DNA from: Paenibacillus thiaminolyticus
Lineage (GTDB): Bacteria > Bacillota > Bacilli > Paenibacillales > Paenibacillaceae
Assembly: GCF_007066085.1 (NCBI RefSeq)
Contig: NZ_CP041405.1
Location: forward strand, 4,915,001 to 4,979,000
DNA: 64,000 nucleotides
Direction of reading: 5' to 3'
Shown here: positions 8,908 through 16,209 of the stretch, piece after piece
How positions within the stretch are numbered: position 1 is the stretch's first letter
Layout of the letters: each line of letters starts with the position of its first letter
Notes under the pieces: generated by a model
Database searches by the model: none
Told to the model about the DNA's origin: nothing
What the model saw: only the letters and a program-made list of their open reading frames with translations
Translations under genes and position numbers: made by a program

Positions 8908-9786
8908 ATGGGAAGCCATGTTCCCGGGGGCAGCCCCGGGGCGGTCGGCATTGTCGGCGCAGGCACGATGGGAGCGGGAATCGCTCTCGTCTGCGCCCGG
9001 CGGGGCCGCCGCGTTTATTTGCAGGACATCAAGCCGGAGGTGCTGGACGCCGCGCAAGCCTATATCGATTCCATCCTGACGAAAGACGTCGCGAAGGGGA
9101 GAATTTCAGAGGAGGAGAAGCGGAAGACGCATGATCTCGTCGAGCCGGTGCAGGATATGGCAGCGTTAAGCTCATGCCCGATCGTCATCGAAGCGGTTCC
9201 CGAAAAGCTGGAGCTGAAGCGCTCCGTGTTCGCCCGCTTAACGAAGCTGTGCGGCAGCGATGCGCTGCTGCTGAGCAATACGTCTTCCCTCTCCATTACG
9301 GAGCTTGCGGCGGGCTTGCCCCATCCGGACCGCATCATAGGCTTTCACTTCTTCAACCCTGCGCCGGTTATGCCGCTCGTCGAAGTGATTCGCGGGCACA
9401 AGTCGGGTGAAGCTTGCGTCGCTGCCGCGCGCCGGTTCGCGGAAGAGCTGGGCAAGGTGCCCGTGCTAGCGGAGGATTCGCCGGGCTTCATCGTGAATCG
9501 CGTCGCGCGACCCTACTATAATGAAGCGCTGCGCATCATGGGTGATCGGATGGCCCGCCCGGAGCAGATCGACCGCATTATGAAGCTGGCCGGCGGCTTC
9601 AAAATGGGGCCGTTCGAGCTGCAGGACCTGATCGGCCTCGATGTGAATCTGGCGACGACGGAATCGGTCTACACCCGCTTCTATCACGAGAGCCGCTTCA
9701 AGCCGAGCCGCCTCCAGCAGCGCATGGTGCAGGCGGGAAGCTTGGGCAGAAAGACAGGGGAGGGATTTTATCCATATGACCAATAA
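8908..9786 (+). CDS. paaH: 3-hydroxyacyl-CoA dehydrogenase, PaaH-like
   Basis: A 292-aa single-module 3-hydroxyacyl-CoA dehydrogenase that oxidises 3-hydroxyadipyl-CoA. The NAD-binding Rossmann loop [13 protein letters not shown] lies near the N-terminus, [11 protein letters not shown] carries the catalytic-region Ser/Asn, and [17 protein letters not shown] contains the catalytic His. The C-terminal domain has [18 protein letters not shown] and [13 protein letters not shown]. coli PaaH (about 475 aa) has an extra C-terminal module; here that half is represented by the next, separate gene, which overlaps this one by 11 bases. Confidence 0.93.
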   Translation: MGSHVPGGSPGAVGIVGAGTMGAGIALVCARRGRRVYLQDIKPEVLDAAQAYIDSILTKDVAKGRISEEEKRKTHDLVEPVQDMAALSSCPIVIEAVPEKLELKRSVFARLTKLCGSDALLLSNTSSLSITELAAGLPHPDRIIGFHFFNPAPVMPLVEVIRGHKSGEACVAAARRFAEELGKVPVLAEDSPGFIVNRVARPYYNEALRIMGDRMARPEQIDRIMKLAGGFKMGPFELQDLIGLDVNLATTESVYTRFYHESRFKPSRLQQRMVQAGSLGRKTGEGFYPYDQ

Positions 9787-10546
9787 TGTGGTCCTGTTGG
9801 CTGGAGCCAGTCCCTTGCGAGACGGCTTGCATGTGCTGCTGGAACGAAGCGGTTACCGGGTCGTATCCTTGGCTGAGGCCGAGGAGAGCGGGGCTTCCCT
9901 GCCGATTCGGTACGGCGTGGAAGTAACCAATGATGATGTGGCGGAGAAGCAGGCCAGCATCGTGAGGATGGATCGGCTGCTCAGCCCGGAGGTGCCGATC
10001 GCGGCCACCTCGCTCGCTCTGTCGGCAACCGAGATTGCGTCATGGGCATCGCGGCCGGAGCGGATATGCGGCTTCGGCACGTTCGCATCTCTGGAAGAGC
10101 GCGAACTGGTCGAAGTGGCTCCTGCCCTGCAGACATCGAAGGAGGCGATCCGTGGGCTGGAGGAGTTGTTCCTCACCTTGGGGAAGCAGGTGGAGATCGT
10201 GCAGGATGAGGCGGGGCTTGTCTTCCCGCGTATTCTCGCCCTGATCGTCAATGAAGCCGCCTTCGCTCTGATGGAAGGGACGGCTTCTGCCGCGGATATC
10301 GATACGGCCATGAAGCTGGGAACCGGTTATCCGCACGGCCCGCTCGAATGGGCCGATCGCATCGGGCTGGATGACGTGCTGGCGGTTCTGCGCGGGCTGC
10401 ACCGCGATCTGGGAGAAGAGCGGTATCGTCCGGCGCCGCTGCTGCGCAAGCTGGTGCTGGCTGGCCGGCTCGGCCGGCGCAGCGGGCAAGGCTTTTATTC
10501 CTATGATACTGGGGGGGAACGAGATGGGAATACCCGTAATCATTGA
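9776..10546 (+). CDS. Degenerate 3-hydroxyacyl-CoA dehydrogenase-like protein, possible pseudoenzyme
   Basis: A 256-aa paralogue of the preceding PaaH. Its N-terminal region is the Rossmann half but lacks the GxGxxG loop (it reads [13 protein letters not shown]), and the FHFFNP catalytic-His motif is replaced by [18 protein letters not shown]. The C-terminal helical domain is well kept ([51 protein letters not shown]). Dehydrogenase activity is therefore doubtful; it may be a partner or substrate-holding subunit of PaaH, mimicking the extra module of long PaaH proteins. The frame is intact and overlaps both neighbours (11 and 23 bases), so it is not a decaying gene. Confidence 0.85.
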   Translation: MTNNVVLLAGASPLRDGLHVLLERSGYRVVSLAEAEESGASLPIRYGVEVTNDDVAEKQASIVRMDRLLSPEVPIAATSLALSATEIASWASRPERICGFGTFASLEERELVEVAPALQTSKEAIRGLEELFLTLGKQVEIVQDEAGLVFPRILALIVNEAAFALMEGTASAADIDTAMKLGTGYPHGPLEWADRIGLDDVLAVLRGLHRDLGEERYRPAPLLRKLVLAGRLGRRSGQGFYSYDTGGERDGNTRNH

Positions 10547-11723
10547 TGCGGTGCGGACGCCGATCGGCCGCTATGGCGGGGCGCTCAAGGATGTGCGCGC
10601 CGATGATCTGGGGGCGCTCGTCATTCGCAGCCTGCTGGAGCGGAATCCGGTCGGCCCGGAGCGGATGGACGGGGTCATTCTCGGCTGCGCGAATCAGGCG
10701 GGGGAGGATTGCCGCAATGTGGCGCGGATGTCGCTGCTGCTGGCCGGGATGCCGGTAGAGGTGCCGGGCGTGACGGTGAACCGCCTGTGCGGATCCGGGA
10801 TGGAAGCGGTCCATCAGAGCGCCTATGCGATTATGGCGGGAGCGGGGCACGCGTATATTGCCGGAGGAACGGAGAGCATGACGCGGGCTCCGTATGTGAT
10901 GTTGAAGCCGGAAGCCGCTTACCAGCGGGGGCATCAACAGATGTATGACACCACTCTGGGCTGGAGGATGACGAATGACAAGCTGGCCGCCCTCTATCCG
11001 CCGATCAGCCTGGGGGAGACGGCGGAGAATGTCGCGGAGCAGTACGGCATCAGCCGGGAGGCGCAGGATGAGTTCGCGATCTCCAGCCAGCGGAAGTATG
11101 CCGAAGCCCAGGCTGCCGGGAGATTTGCCGCCGAGCTCGTGCCGGTGGAGGTGACCGGGCGCAAGGGCGAGATCACGCGGTTCGAGCAGGATGAGCATCC
11201 GCGCCCCGAGACGACGCTGGAGCAGCTGCGGAAGCTGAAGCCGGCCTTCAAGCAAGGGGGAACCGTAACGGCGGGGAACTCGTCGGGCCTGAATGACGGG
11301 GCGGCGGCGCTGCTCATGATGGAGCAGGAAACGGCTCATTCGCTCGGACTGCGGCCGCGCGCCCGGGTGATTGCTTCGGCGTCTGCCGGCGTCGATCCGT
11401 CCGTGATGGGAATCGGCCCCGTGCCGGCCGCGCGCAAGGCGCTTCAGCAGGCGGGGCTGTCGATCCAGGATATCGATCTGTTCGAGCTGAATGAAGCGTT
11501 TGCCGCACAGGCGGTTGCCAGCATGCGTGAGATGAATATCGCTCCGGAACGGGTGAATGTGAACGGCGGCGCGATTGCCATCGGCCATCCGCTCGGGTGC
11601 AGCGGGGCCCGGATTTTAACGACGCTGCTCTATGAGATGGAGCGCCGGGAAGCCCGTTATGGCTTAGCCGCAATGTGTATCGGCGTAGGGCAAGGCATCG
11701 CTACGATTATCGAGCGATTATGA
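10524..11723 (+). CDS. paaJ: Beta-ketoadipyl-CoA thiolase, PaaJ-like
   Basis: A 399-aa thiolase that cleaves 3-oxoadipyl-CoA to acetyl-CoA and succinyl-CoA, the last pathway step. The nucleophilic Cys is in [10 protein letters not shown], the His in [18 protein letters not shown], and the second Cys in [11 protein letters not shown]. Length agrees with the PcaF/PaaJ group (about 400 aa). ATG 10524 lies inside the end of the preceding gene, after ggggggaacgag; the extended open frame further upstream is a shadow of that gene. FadA, further down the window, is a second thiolase for fatty acids. Confidence 0.93.
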   Translation: MGIPVIIDAVRTPIGRYGGALKDVRADDLGALVIRSLLERNPVGPERMDGVILGCANQAGEDCRNVARMSLLLAGMPVEVPGVTVNRLCGSGMEAVHQSAYAIMAGAGHAYIAGGTESMTRAPYVMLKPEAAYQRGHQQMYDTTLGWRMTNDKLAALYPPISLGETAENVAEQYGISREAQDEFAISSQRKYAEAQAAGRFAAELVPVEVTGRKGEITRFEQDEHPRPETTLEQLRKLKPAFKQGGTVTAGNSSGLNDGAAALLMMEQETAHSLGLRPRARVIASASAGVDPSVMGIGPVPAARKALQQAGLSIQDIDLFELNEAFAAQAVASMREMNIAPERVNVNGGAIAIGHPLGCSGARILTTLLYEMERREARYGLAAMCIGVGQGIATIIERL

Positions 11724-11783
11724 CCGGACCAGGGCAACGCGAATGGACACGGTTGATTGTTAGCCAGGCGAGGAGGAATCGAC

Positions 11784-12206
11784 ATGAAGCCAGGATTGAT
11801 TCCGGGCGCCGAAATTTCTTTTGTCGTTACCGTCACCCCGGACATGCACCCTGCCTTTGACGGGATCGTCATTCACGAAGTGATGTCCACCGTCTCCATG
11901 ATCTACTTTATGGAGAAGGCAGGCCGCGAGATGATTGTTCCTTTTTTGGAAGAAGAAGAGGAAGGATCGGGGTTCGCCCTCGATATTAAGCATGTAGGGC
12001 CGGCCGTCGCCGGGCAGGAGGTGACGTTCCGCGCCGTCTGCACCGAGGCGGGCCCGAAGCGCATCATCTGCGATGTGACGGCCGAGACGAAGTTCAATCT
12101 GGTCGGGACGGGGTCGTTCACGCAGGCGATCTTCGACAAAAGAACGATGGCGGACCGGTTCGCGGCCCTGCGCCGCAAGGTGGAAGAAGAGCAGAAGGTG
12201 ACCTGA
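11784..12206 (+). CDS. FlK-like hotdog thioesterase
   Basis: A 140-aa hotdog-fold protein resembling the FlK (fluoroacetyl-CoA thioesterase) branch: MKPGLIPGAEISFVVTVTPDMHPAF, then STVSMIYFMEKAGREMIVPFLEEEE, VGxxVDIKHxxP-like and GSFTQAIFDKRTMADRF. It probably hydrolyses an acyl- or arylacetyl-CoA. ATG 11784 follows aggaggaatcgac, a strong site, and is preferred over an earlier start at 11757. It is the last gene of the paa operon before the paaX promoter, 60 bases after paaJ. Substrate is not deducible. Confidence 0.82.
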   Translation: MKPGLIPGAEISFVVTVTPDMHPAFDGIVIHEVMSTVSMIYFMEKAGREMIVPFLEEEEEGSGFALDIKHVGPAVAGQEVTFRAVCTEAGPKRIICDVTAETKFNLVGTGSFTQAIFDKRTMADRFAALRRKVEEEQKVT

Positions 12207-12252
12207 CGGCATAGCGGCGGTTCCTCCACTCCGGCGATGTCCCCCATTTTGC

Positions 12253-12281
12253 TTGAGCTATGGAGGGGCAAATGATACAAT
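12253..12281 (+). promoter_or_regulatory. Predicted sigma-A promoter of paaX (extended -10)
   Basis: A -35 element TTGAGC (12253-12258), a 17-bp spacer and the -10 element TACAAT (12276-12281), preceded by TG at the extended -10 position (TGATACAAT). A second weaker -35-like TTGACA begins at 12282. It lies about 50 bases upstream of the paaX start, so paaX can be expressed independently of the paa operon. Confidence 0.6.
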
Positions 12282-12333
12282 TTGACAAAGATGCAACATT
12301 TGGCAATCATACGAACGACTAGGAGTGGTGAAC

Positions 12334-13188
12334 ATGAGGCCGCAATCGATGCTGTTTACCATATACGGCGAGTATGTACGTCATTATGGCAGTGAAATCT
12401 GGGTCGGGAGCCTGACCGGCCTGATGGGAGAATTCGGCTTGACCGAACAGGCCGTACGGGCCGCCATCTCGCGTATGCTGCGCCAAGGCTGGCTGGAGTC
12501 GCGCAAAGTGGGGAACCGCAGCTATTATTCCATGTCCCCGCGCGGCAAGCGGCGCTTGAACGAGGCGGCGGCCCGCATCTATAAGCAGGAGACGGATACG
12601 TGGGACGGCAAGTGGTGCATTGCCAGCTACAACATTCCCGAGAAGGAGCGGAGCATACGGGATCAGCTTCGCAAGGAGCTGGCATGGCTCGGCTTCGGCA
12701 TGCTGACGACAAGCACCTGGATTAGCCCGAATGATCTGACCGACAAGGTAAGGGACATCGTGGAATCACGCGGGATTTCCAGGTATGTGGAAATTTTCAG
12801 GGCGGATCATGTCGCTTGGAGCGAGCCTGCACAACTGGTGCAGAAGTGCTGGAACATCGATGAGATCAATGCGGCTTACGCCGAGTTCATTGAGGAGTAC
12901 CGTCCGAGCTATGAGAGATTAGTGACGATGACGGAGCAGGAGGAGGCCGTACCCGACGGCTATTGCTTCGTGGAAAAGACCAAGCTGGTCCACCAGTACC
13001 GGAAGTTCCTGTTCATCGATCCCGACTTCCCTGAAGAGCTGCTGCCGGATGTGTGGCTGGGCAAGGAAGCGGATCAATTGTTCCAGAACTACTACGATAT
13101 GCTGCATCCGGGCGCCAGCCGTTTTTTTGAGCAAGTCTATGAACCTTCGCCCGATGCGCTTCCGGTTCGCGACAGGGAGCATGCGTGA
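12334..13188 (+). CDS. paaX: PaaX-type transcriptional repressor
   Basis: A 284-aa PaaX-family regulator. In characterised bacteria PaaX represses paa operons and is released by phenylacetyl-CoA. Residues about 1-75 form the winged helix (SMLFTIYGEYVRHYG, LTEQAVRAAISRMLRQGWLESRKVGNRSYY), followed by the PaaX central Cas2-like domain (WCIASYNIPEKERSIRDQLRKEL) and the C-terminal effector region. ATG 12334 is chosen because aggagtg sits 7 bases upstream; an in-frame GTG at 12325 is inside that site. The gene ends the paa cluster and faces a hairpin that separates it from the convergent etfA. Confidence 0.94.
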   Translation: MRPQSMLFTIYGEYVRHYGSEIWVGSLTGLMGEFGLTEQAVRAAISRMLRQGWLESRKVGNRSYYSMSPRGKRRLNEAAARIYKQETDTWDGKWCIASYNIPEKERSIRDQLRKELAWLGFGMLTTSTWISPNDLTDKVRDIVESRGISRYVEIFRADHVAWSEPAQLVQKCWNIDEINAAYAEFIEEYRPSYERLVTMTEQEEAVPDGYCFVEKTKLVHQYRKFLFIDPDFPEELLPDVWLGKEADQLFQNYYDMLHPGASRFFEQVYEPSPDALPVRDREHA

Positions 13189-13338
13189 GGCACGTAAGGC
13201 GAGACGGCCGAATTCCAGCCAAGCGGCCCTCCCGGATTTACGTTTTATCCGGCATTTTGCGGCATTTTTGCTTCCATGCTTTAACGTAGGGTCGCATTAC
13301 CGCCGGATATTTTCTTTATAGCTACCCACAATCATGAT

Positions 13339-13380
13339 AAGGGGCATTCCAGCCGCATCGTGCCGGCTCGAATGCCCCTT
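13339..13380. terminator. Bidirectional hairpin between paaX and etfA
   Basis: A long inverted repeat with arms aaggggcattc and gaatgcccctt enclosing a second GC-rich stem (AGCCG and CGGCT). It lies between convergent paaX and etfA and probably ends transcription from both sides, although the T tracts are poor. Confidence 0.65.
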
Positions 13381-13390
13381 AGTTGCTGCG

Positions 13391-14371
13391 CTACGCCTTC
13401 AGCGCTTGCTTGAACTGCTCGGTCAGAAGCGGCACGACCTCGAACAGATCGCCGACGATACCATAGTCGGCAATCTGGAAGATCGGCGCTTCCGGATCCT
13501 TGTTAATCGCGATGATGACACGCGATTGGCTCATGCCGGCCACATGCTGGATCGCGCCGCTGATGCCGCAGGCGATGTACAGCTCCGGCGTAACGACCTT
13601 GCCGGTCTGGCCGATCTGCAGCGCGTAGTCGCAATAGCCCGCATCGCATGCCCCGCGGGAAGCGCCGACGGCGCCGCCCAGCACCTCGGCCAACTCCTCC
13701 AGCGGCTTGAAGCCGTCGGCGCTGCGGACGCCCCGGCCGCCGGAGATAATAATTTTCGCTTCGCTCAAATCCATCTTGCCGGCCGTGTTCTGCACCACCT
13801 CGCGAATGACGGCGGCCAACGGCGGCTCGGGGTACGCGATGGCCGATACCGGGGCAGTCCGGCCCGCTTCGGCTGCCGGCGGCTGGATATTGTTCGGACG
13901 GATCGTGACAGTCCATGGGCTCGCCAGGAACTTTTTCTTCTCCATCGCTTTGCCTGCATATAGAGGGCGAGTGAATAACAGTTCGCCGCTGCCGTCCGCC
14001 TCAATGGCGATGACATCGGAGATCTGTCCCGCGCCTAATGCGGCGGCCAATTGCGGAGCCAAATCTTTGCCCTGCGCGGTATGGCCGAAGAACACGCCAT
14101 CCGGCTTCGCTTCCTGCACGACAGCCTGCAGCGCCGCAAAATAAGCTTCCGGATGATAATGAATAAGAGCGGAATGCTCTACGGTATAAATATGATCCAC
14201 GCCATATGGGACCAGATCGGCTGCAAAGCGCGCTGCCTCCGCCCCTATCACGGCTGCGGCCACGGTGCCGCCATCGCCTGCGGCCATCCGGGCCGCACTG
14301 ATCGCTTCATAGGATACCTGGCGGAGAACGCCGCCTTTCGTCTCGGCTACGACAAGAATCGTTTTGGACAT
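13391..14371 (-). CDS. etfA: Electron transfer flavoprotein alpha subunit
   Basis: A 326-aa ETF alpha subunit that carries FAD electrons from acyl-CoA dehydrogenase to the membrane oxidoreductase. The C-terminal FAD-binding signature is clear: IIISGGRGVRSADGF, VGASRGACDAG, QIGQTGKVVTPELYIACGISGAIQHVAGM, and INKDPEAPIFQIADYGIVGD. The N-terminal half carries the adenine-nucleotide-like domain (ILVVAETKGGVL). It starts at ATG 14371, 90 bases after etfB, with a short GTTCAAAA-type hairpin in the gap. It is probably co-transcribed in the order fadR-etfB-etfA, as in the Bacillus fad operon. Confidence 0.96.
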   Translation of the reverse strand: MSKTILVVAETKGGVLRQVSYEAISAARMAAGDGGTVAAAVIGAEAARFAADLVPYGVDHIYTVEHSALIHYHPEAYFAALQAVVQEAKPDGVFFGHTAQGKDLAPQLAAALGAGQISDVIAIEADGSGELLFTRPLYAGKAMEKKKFLASPWTVTIRPNNIQPPAAEAGRTAPVSAIAYPEPPLAAVIREVVQNTAGKMDLSEAKIIISGGRGVRSADGFKPLEELAEVLGGAVGASRGACDAGYCDYALQIGQTGKVVTPELYIACGISGAIQHVAGMSQSRVIIAINKDPEAPIFQIADYGIVGDLFEVVPLLTEQFKQALKA

Positions 14372-14460
14372 ATTAAATCCGCCTCCTCGGGAATATGGGG
14401 CTGCTCAAAAACCCCGTTTTGAACAGGTACTGTCATTGGCAATCTGGCAGAAGACACCGG

Positions 14461-15219
14461 CTAGACGACCTTGGCTTCCGTGCGCAATAGCCGGAATAGC
14501 TCCTGCGCCTGCGCCGACGGCTCGCCGGAGATCAGCTTGCCCGCTTGCCGCTGCGGAGGCAGGAACAGCTCCGTCTGTGCCGTGCGCGCCTCGGCGGTGA
14601 CGCCGAAATCATCCAGCGTCAGCTCGCGGAGCGGCTTCTTCTTCGCCTTCATAATGCCCTGCAGCGAAGGATAGCGCGGCTCGTTCAGCCCTTGCTGGGC
14701 CGTGAACAGCGCCGGAAGCGGCAGCTCCACGACCTCGGTGTCTCCTTCGGCATCCCGGGAGCCGACGGCGCGACCGTCGGCGATATCCAGCTTCGTGATA
14801 GCTGACACATGCGGAATGCCGAGCAGCTTCGCCATTCGCACAGCCACTTGGCCCGCGCCGTTGTCGACCGAGAAGTTGCCTCCGAGCACGAGGTCGGCGG
14901 ATTCCGTCCCGACGAAGGCGGCCAATGCTTGCGCGACGGCATGTTCATCCGTGCCGATGCGCTCGTCGTTGATCAAGACCGCTTCGTCAGCGCCCATGGC
15001 GAGCGCCGTGCGCAGCGCCTCGATTGCCCGTTCCGTCCCCACGGAGACGACGGTAACTTTGCCCCCTTGGTCATCGCGGATGCGAATGGCTTCTTCTACC
15101 GCATACTCGTCATAGGGGTTAAGCACGAATTTGACATCGTCGTCCATGACTTTGCCGTCCTTGATGACGATCTTTTCCTCCGTATCGAATGTCTGCTTGA
15201 CTAATACGATGATATTCAT
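14461..15219 (-). CDS. etfB: Electron transfer flavoprotein beta subunit
   Basis: A 252-aa ETF beta subunit; MNIIVLVKQTFDTEEKI, LNPYDEYAVEEAIRI and GTERAIEALRTALAMGADEAVLI are characteristic. The family signature region LGIPHVSAITKLDI and the tail region typical of the ETF beta dimer contact are present. With EtfA it forms the soluble FAD/AMP heterodimer that accepts electrons from FadE. It starts at ATG 15219 with aaaggggcaatg upstream. About 200 bases containing a repeat element separate it from the fadR gene on the same strand. Confidence 0.95.
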   Translation of the reverse strand: MNIIVLVKQTFDTEEKIVIKDGKVMDDDVKFVLNPYDEYAVEEAIRIRDDQGGKVTVVSVGTERAIEALRTALAMGADEAVLINDERIGTDEHAVAQALAAFVGTESADLVLGGNFSVDNGAGQVAVRMAKLLGIPHVSAITKLDIADGRAVGSRDAEGDTEVVELPLPALFTAQQGLNEPRYPSLQGIMKAKKKPLRELTLDDFGVTAEARTAQTELFLPPQRQAGKLISGEPSAQAQELFRLLRTEAKVV

Positions 15220-15340
15220 CGTTCATTGCCCCTTTCGCTTGATTTACCATGCAGGAAAGTGGAAAGTGCAATTCTGGATGAAGGATGCAGCGCGCGTGGT
15301 GTTTTCCCCATGGCGGATAATTATAAGTATTAAATTAATG

Positions 15341-15411
15341 GTTCAAAAAGTTCAAAAAGTGCGGGTTTCAGCACCAAAAAGGTTGTAAACCTGACGTGTG
15401 GAACAACCTCT
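15341..15411 (-). repeat. GTTCAAAAAG intergenic repeat, copy B
   Basis: Read on the - strand it runs agaggttgtt ... acaacc ... ggtgctgaaa ... ctttttgaac. It shares these blocks in the same order with the copy at 22306-22375. The gttcaaaaag end is itself duplicated (15341 and 15350). It sits between etfB and fadR and could form a stem between GGTTGT and ACAACC. Confidence 0.6.
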
Positions 15412-15416
15412 AAAAC

Positions 15417-16001
15417 TTAGGCCTCCAGTCCTTTGAGGAAGAAGGCTATCGTGCCATCCAACTGGCCGGTGAGCGAATATTTCTGCCCGGAAATAAGCCA
15501 TGACGTCACGACTTCGTCCATAGAGCCGAAGATAAGCAGGCGGGTAAGCTTGACGTCGAGATCGGCACGGAACACTTTTTCCTCGATGCCTTGCGTAATA
15601 ATTTTTTCAATGAGCACAATGTATGGCTTAATGATCTTTCCGATTTCTTTGCGGAGCTCGAGCGAGCTTTGTCTGAGCTCGATCTGGGAGACAAAGGCAA
15701 AATCCGGGTTGTTCTCCATCTCGGTAAAATGAATTTCGCACACGTTGCGCAGCGCTTCCTTGGCTCCGGTCGTTTCTTCGAGACTCGCGTGAAACTTGCC
15801 GATCAGCTCGCCAAGCTTCTCGCGGAACAAAGAAATAAGGATATCCTCCTTTCGCTTGAAATAAAGATAGATCGTACCGTCAGCGACCCCGGCCGTCTTC
15901 GCAATCCTGGAAACTTGCGAACGGTGAAATCCGTGTTCGGCGAATACTTTGACCGCTGCTTCGAGGATTTGGGAATATTTTTCTTTTTTCTGACTTGCCA
16001 T
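15417..16001 (-). CDS. fadR: FadR, TetR-family repressor of fatty-acid degradation
   Basis: A 194-aa TetR-type regulator closely resembling Bacillus FadR (YsiA), which represses beta-oxidation genes until long-chain acyl-CoA binds. The helix-turn-helix is at about residues 10-55 (YSQILEAAVKVFAEHGFHRSQ, ADGTIYLYFKRKEDILISLF), followed by the all-helical ligand domain. It is the first gene of the fadR-etfB-etfA unit. A FadR-type palindrome lies 35 bases upstream of its start and is shared with the divergent fadF, implying autoregulation and control of electron transfer. Confidence 0.92.
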   Translation of the reverse strand: MASQKKEKYSQILEAAVKVFAEHGFHRSQVSRIAKTAGVADGTIYLYFKRKEDILISLFREKLGELIGKFHASLEETTGAKEALRNVCEIHFTEMENNPDFAFVSQIELRQSSLELRKEIGKIIKPYIVLIEKIITQGIEEKVFRADLDVKLTRLLIFGSMDEVVTSWLISGQKYSLTGQLDGTIAFFLKGLEA

Positions 16002-16035
16002 GGAATCACCTCAGTGCTAAAATGTGAATCACGAA

Positions 16036-16053
16036 TGAATGAACGCTCATTCA
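16036..16053. promoter_or_regulatory. FadR operator palindrome
   Basis: The sequence TGAATGAACGCTCATTCA is a perfect 7+7 inverted repeat around a 4-base centre and agrees with the known Bacillus FadR box (TGAATGA, short centre, TCATTCA). It lies in the divergent fadR-fadF intergenic region. A second, weaker palindrome (aatgagttcatt, about 16168-16179) lies just before the fadF start. Confidence 0.85.
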
Positions 16054-16209
16054 TTTTCTGCTGATATCATAAAATAGAACCGGATCCTTGTCAATGATTG
16101 GATCGGGAACCGGGTAATCGCCCAGCGGAAGAGCAGTGGTATGAGCGTGCTGTAAGCGCTCGCCGCAATGAGTTCATTCATTTGCAAAAGGGGAAAGGAG
16201 ATGGTTCCG

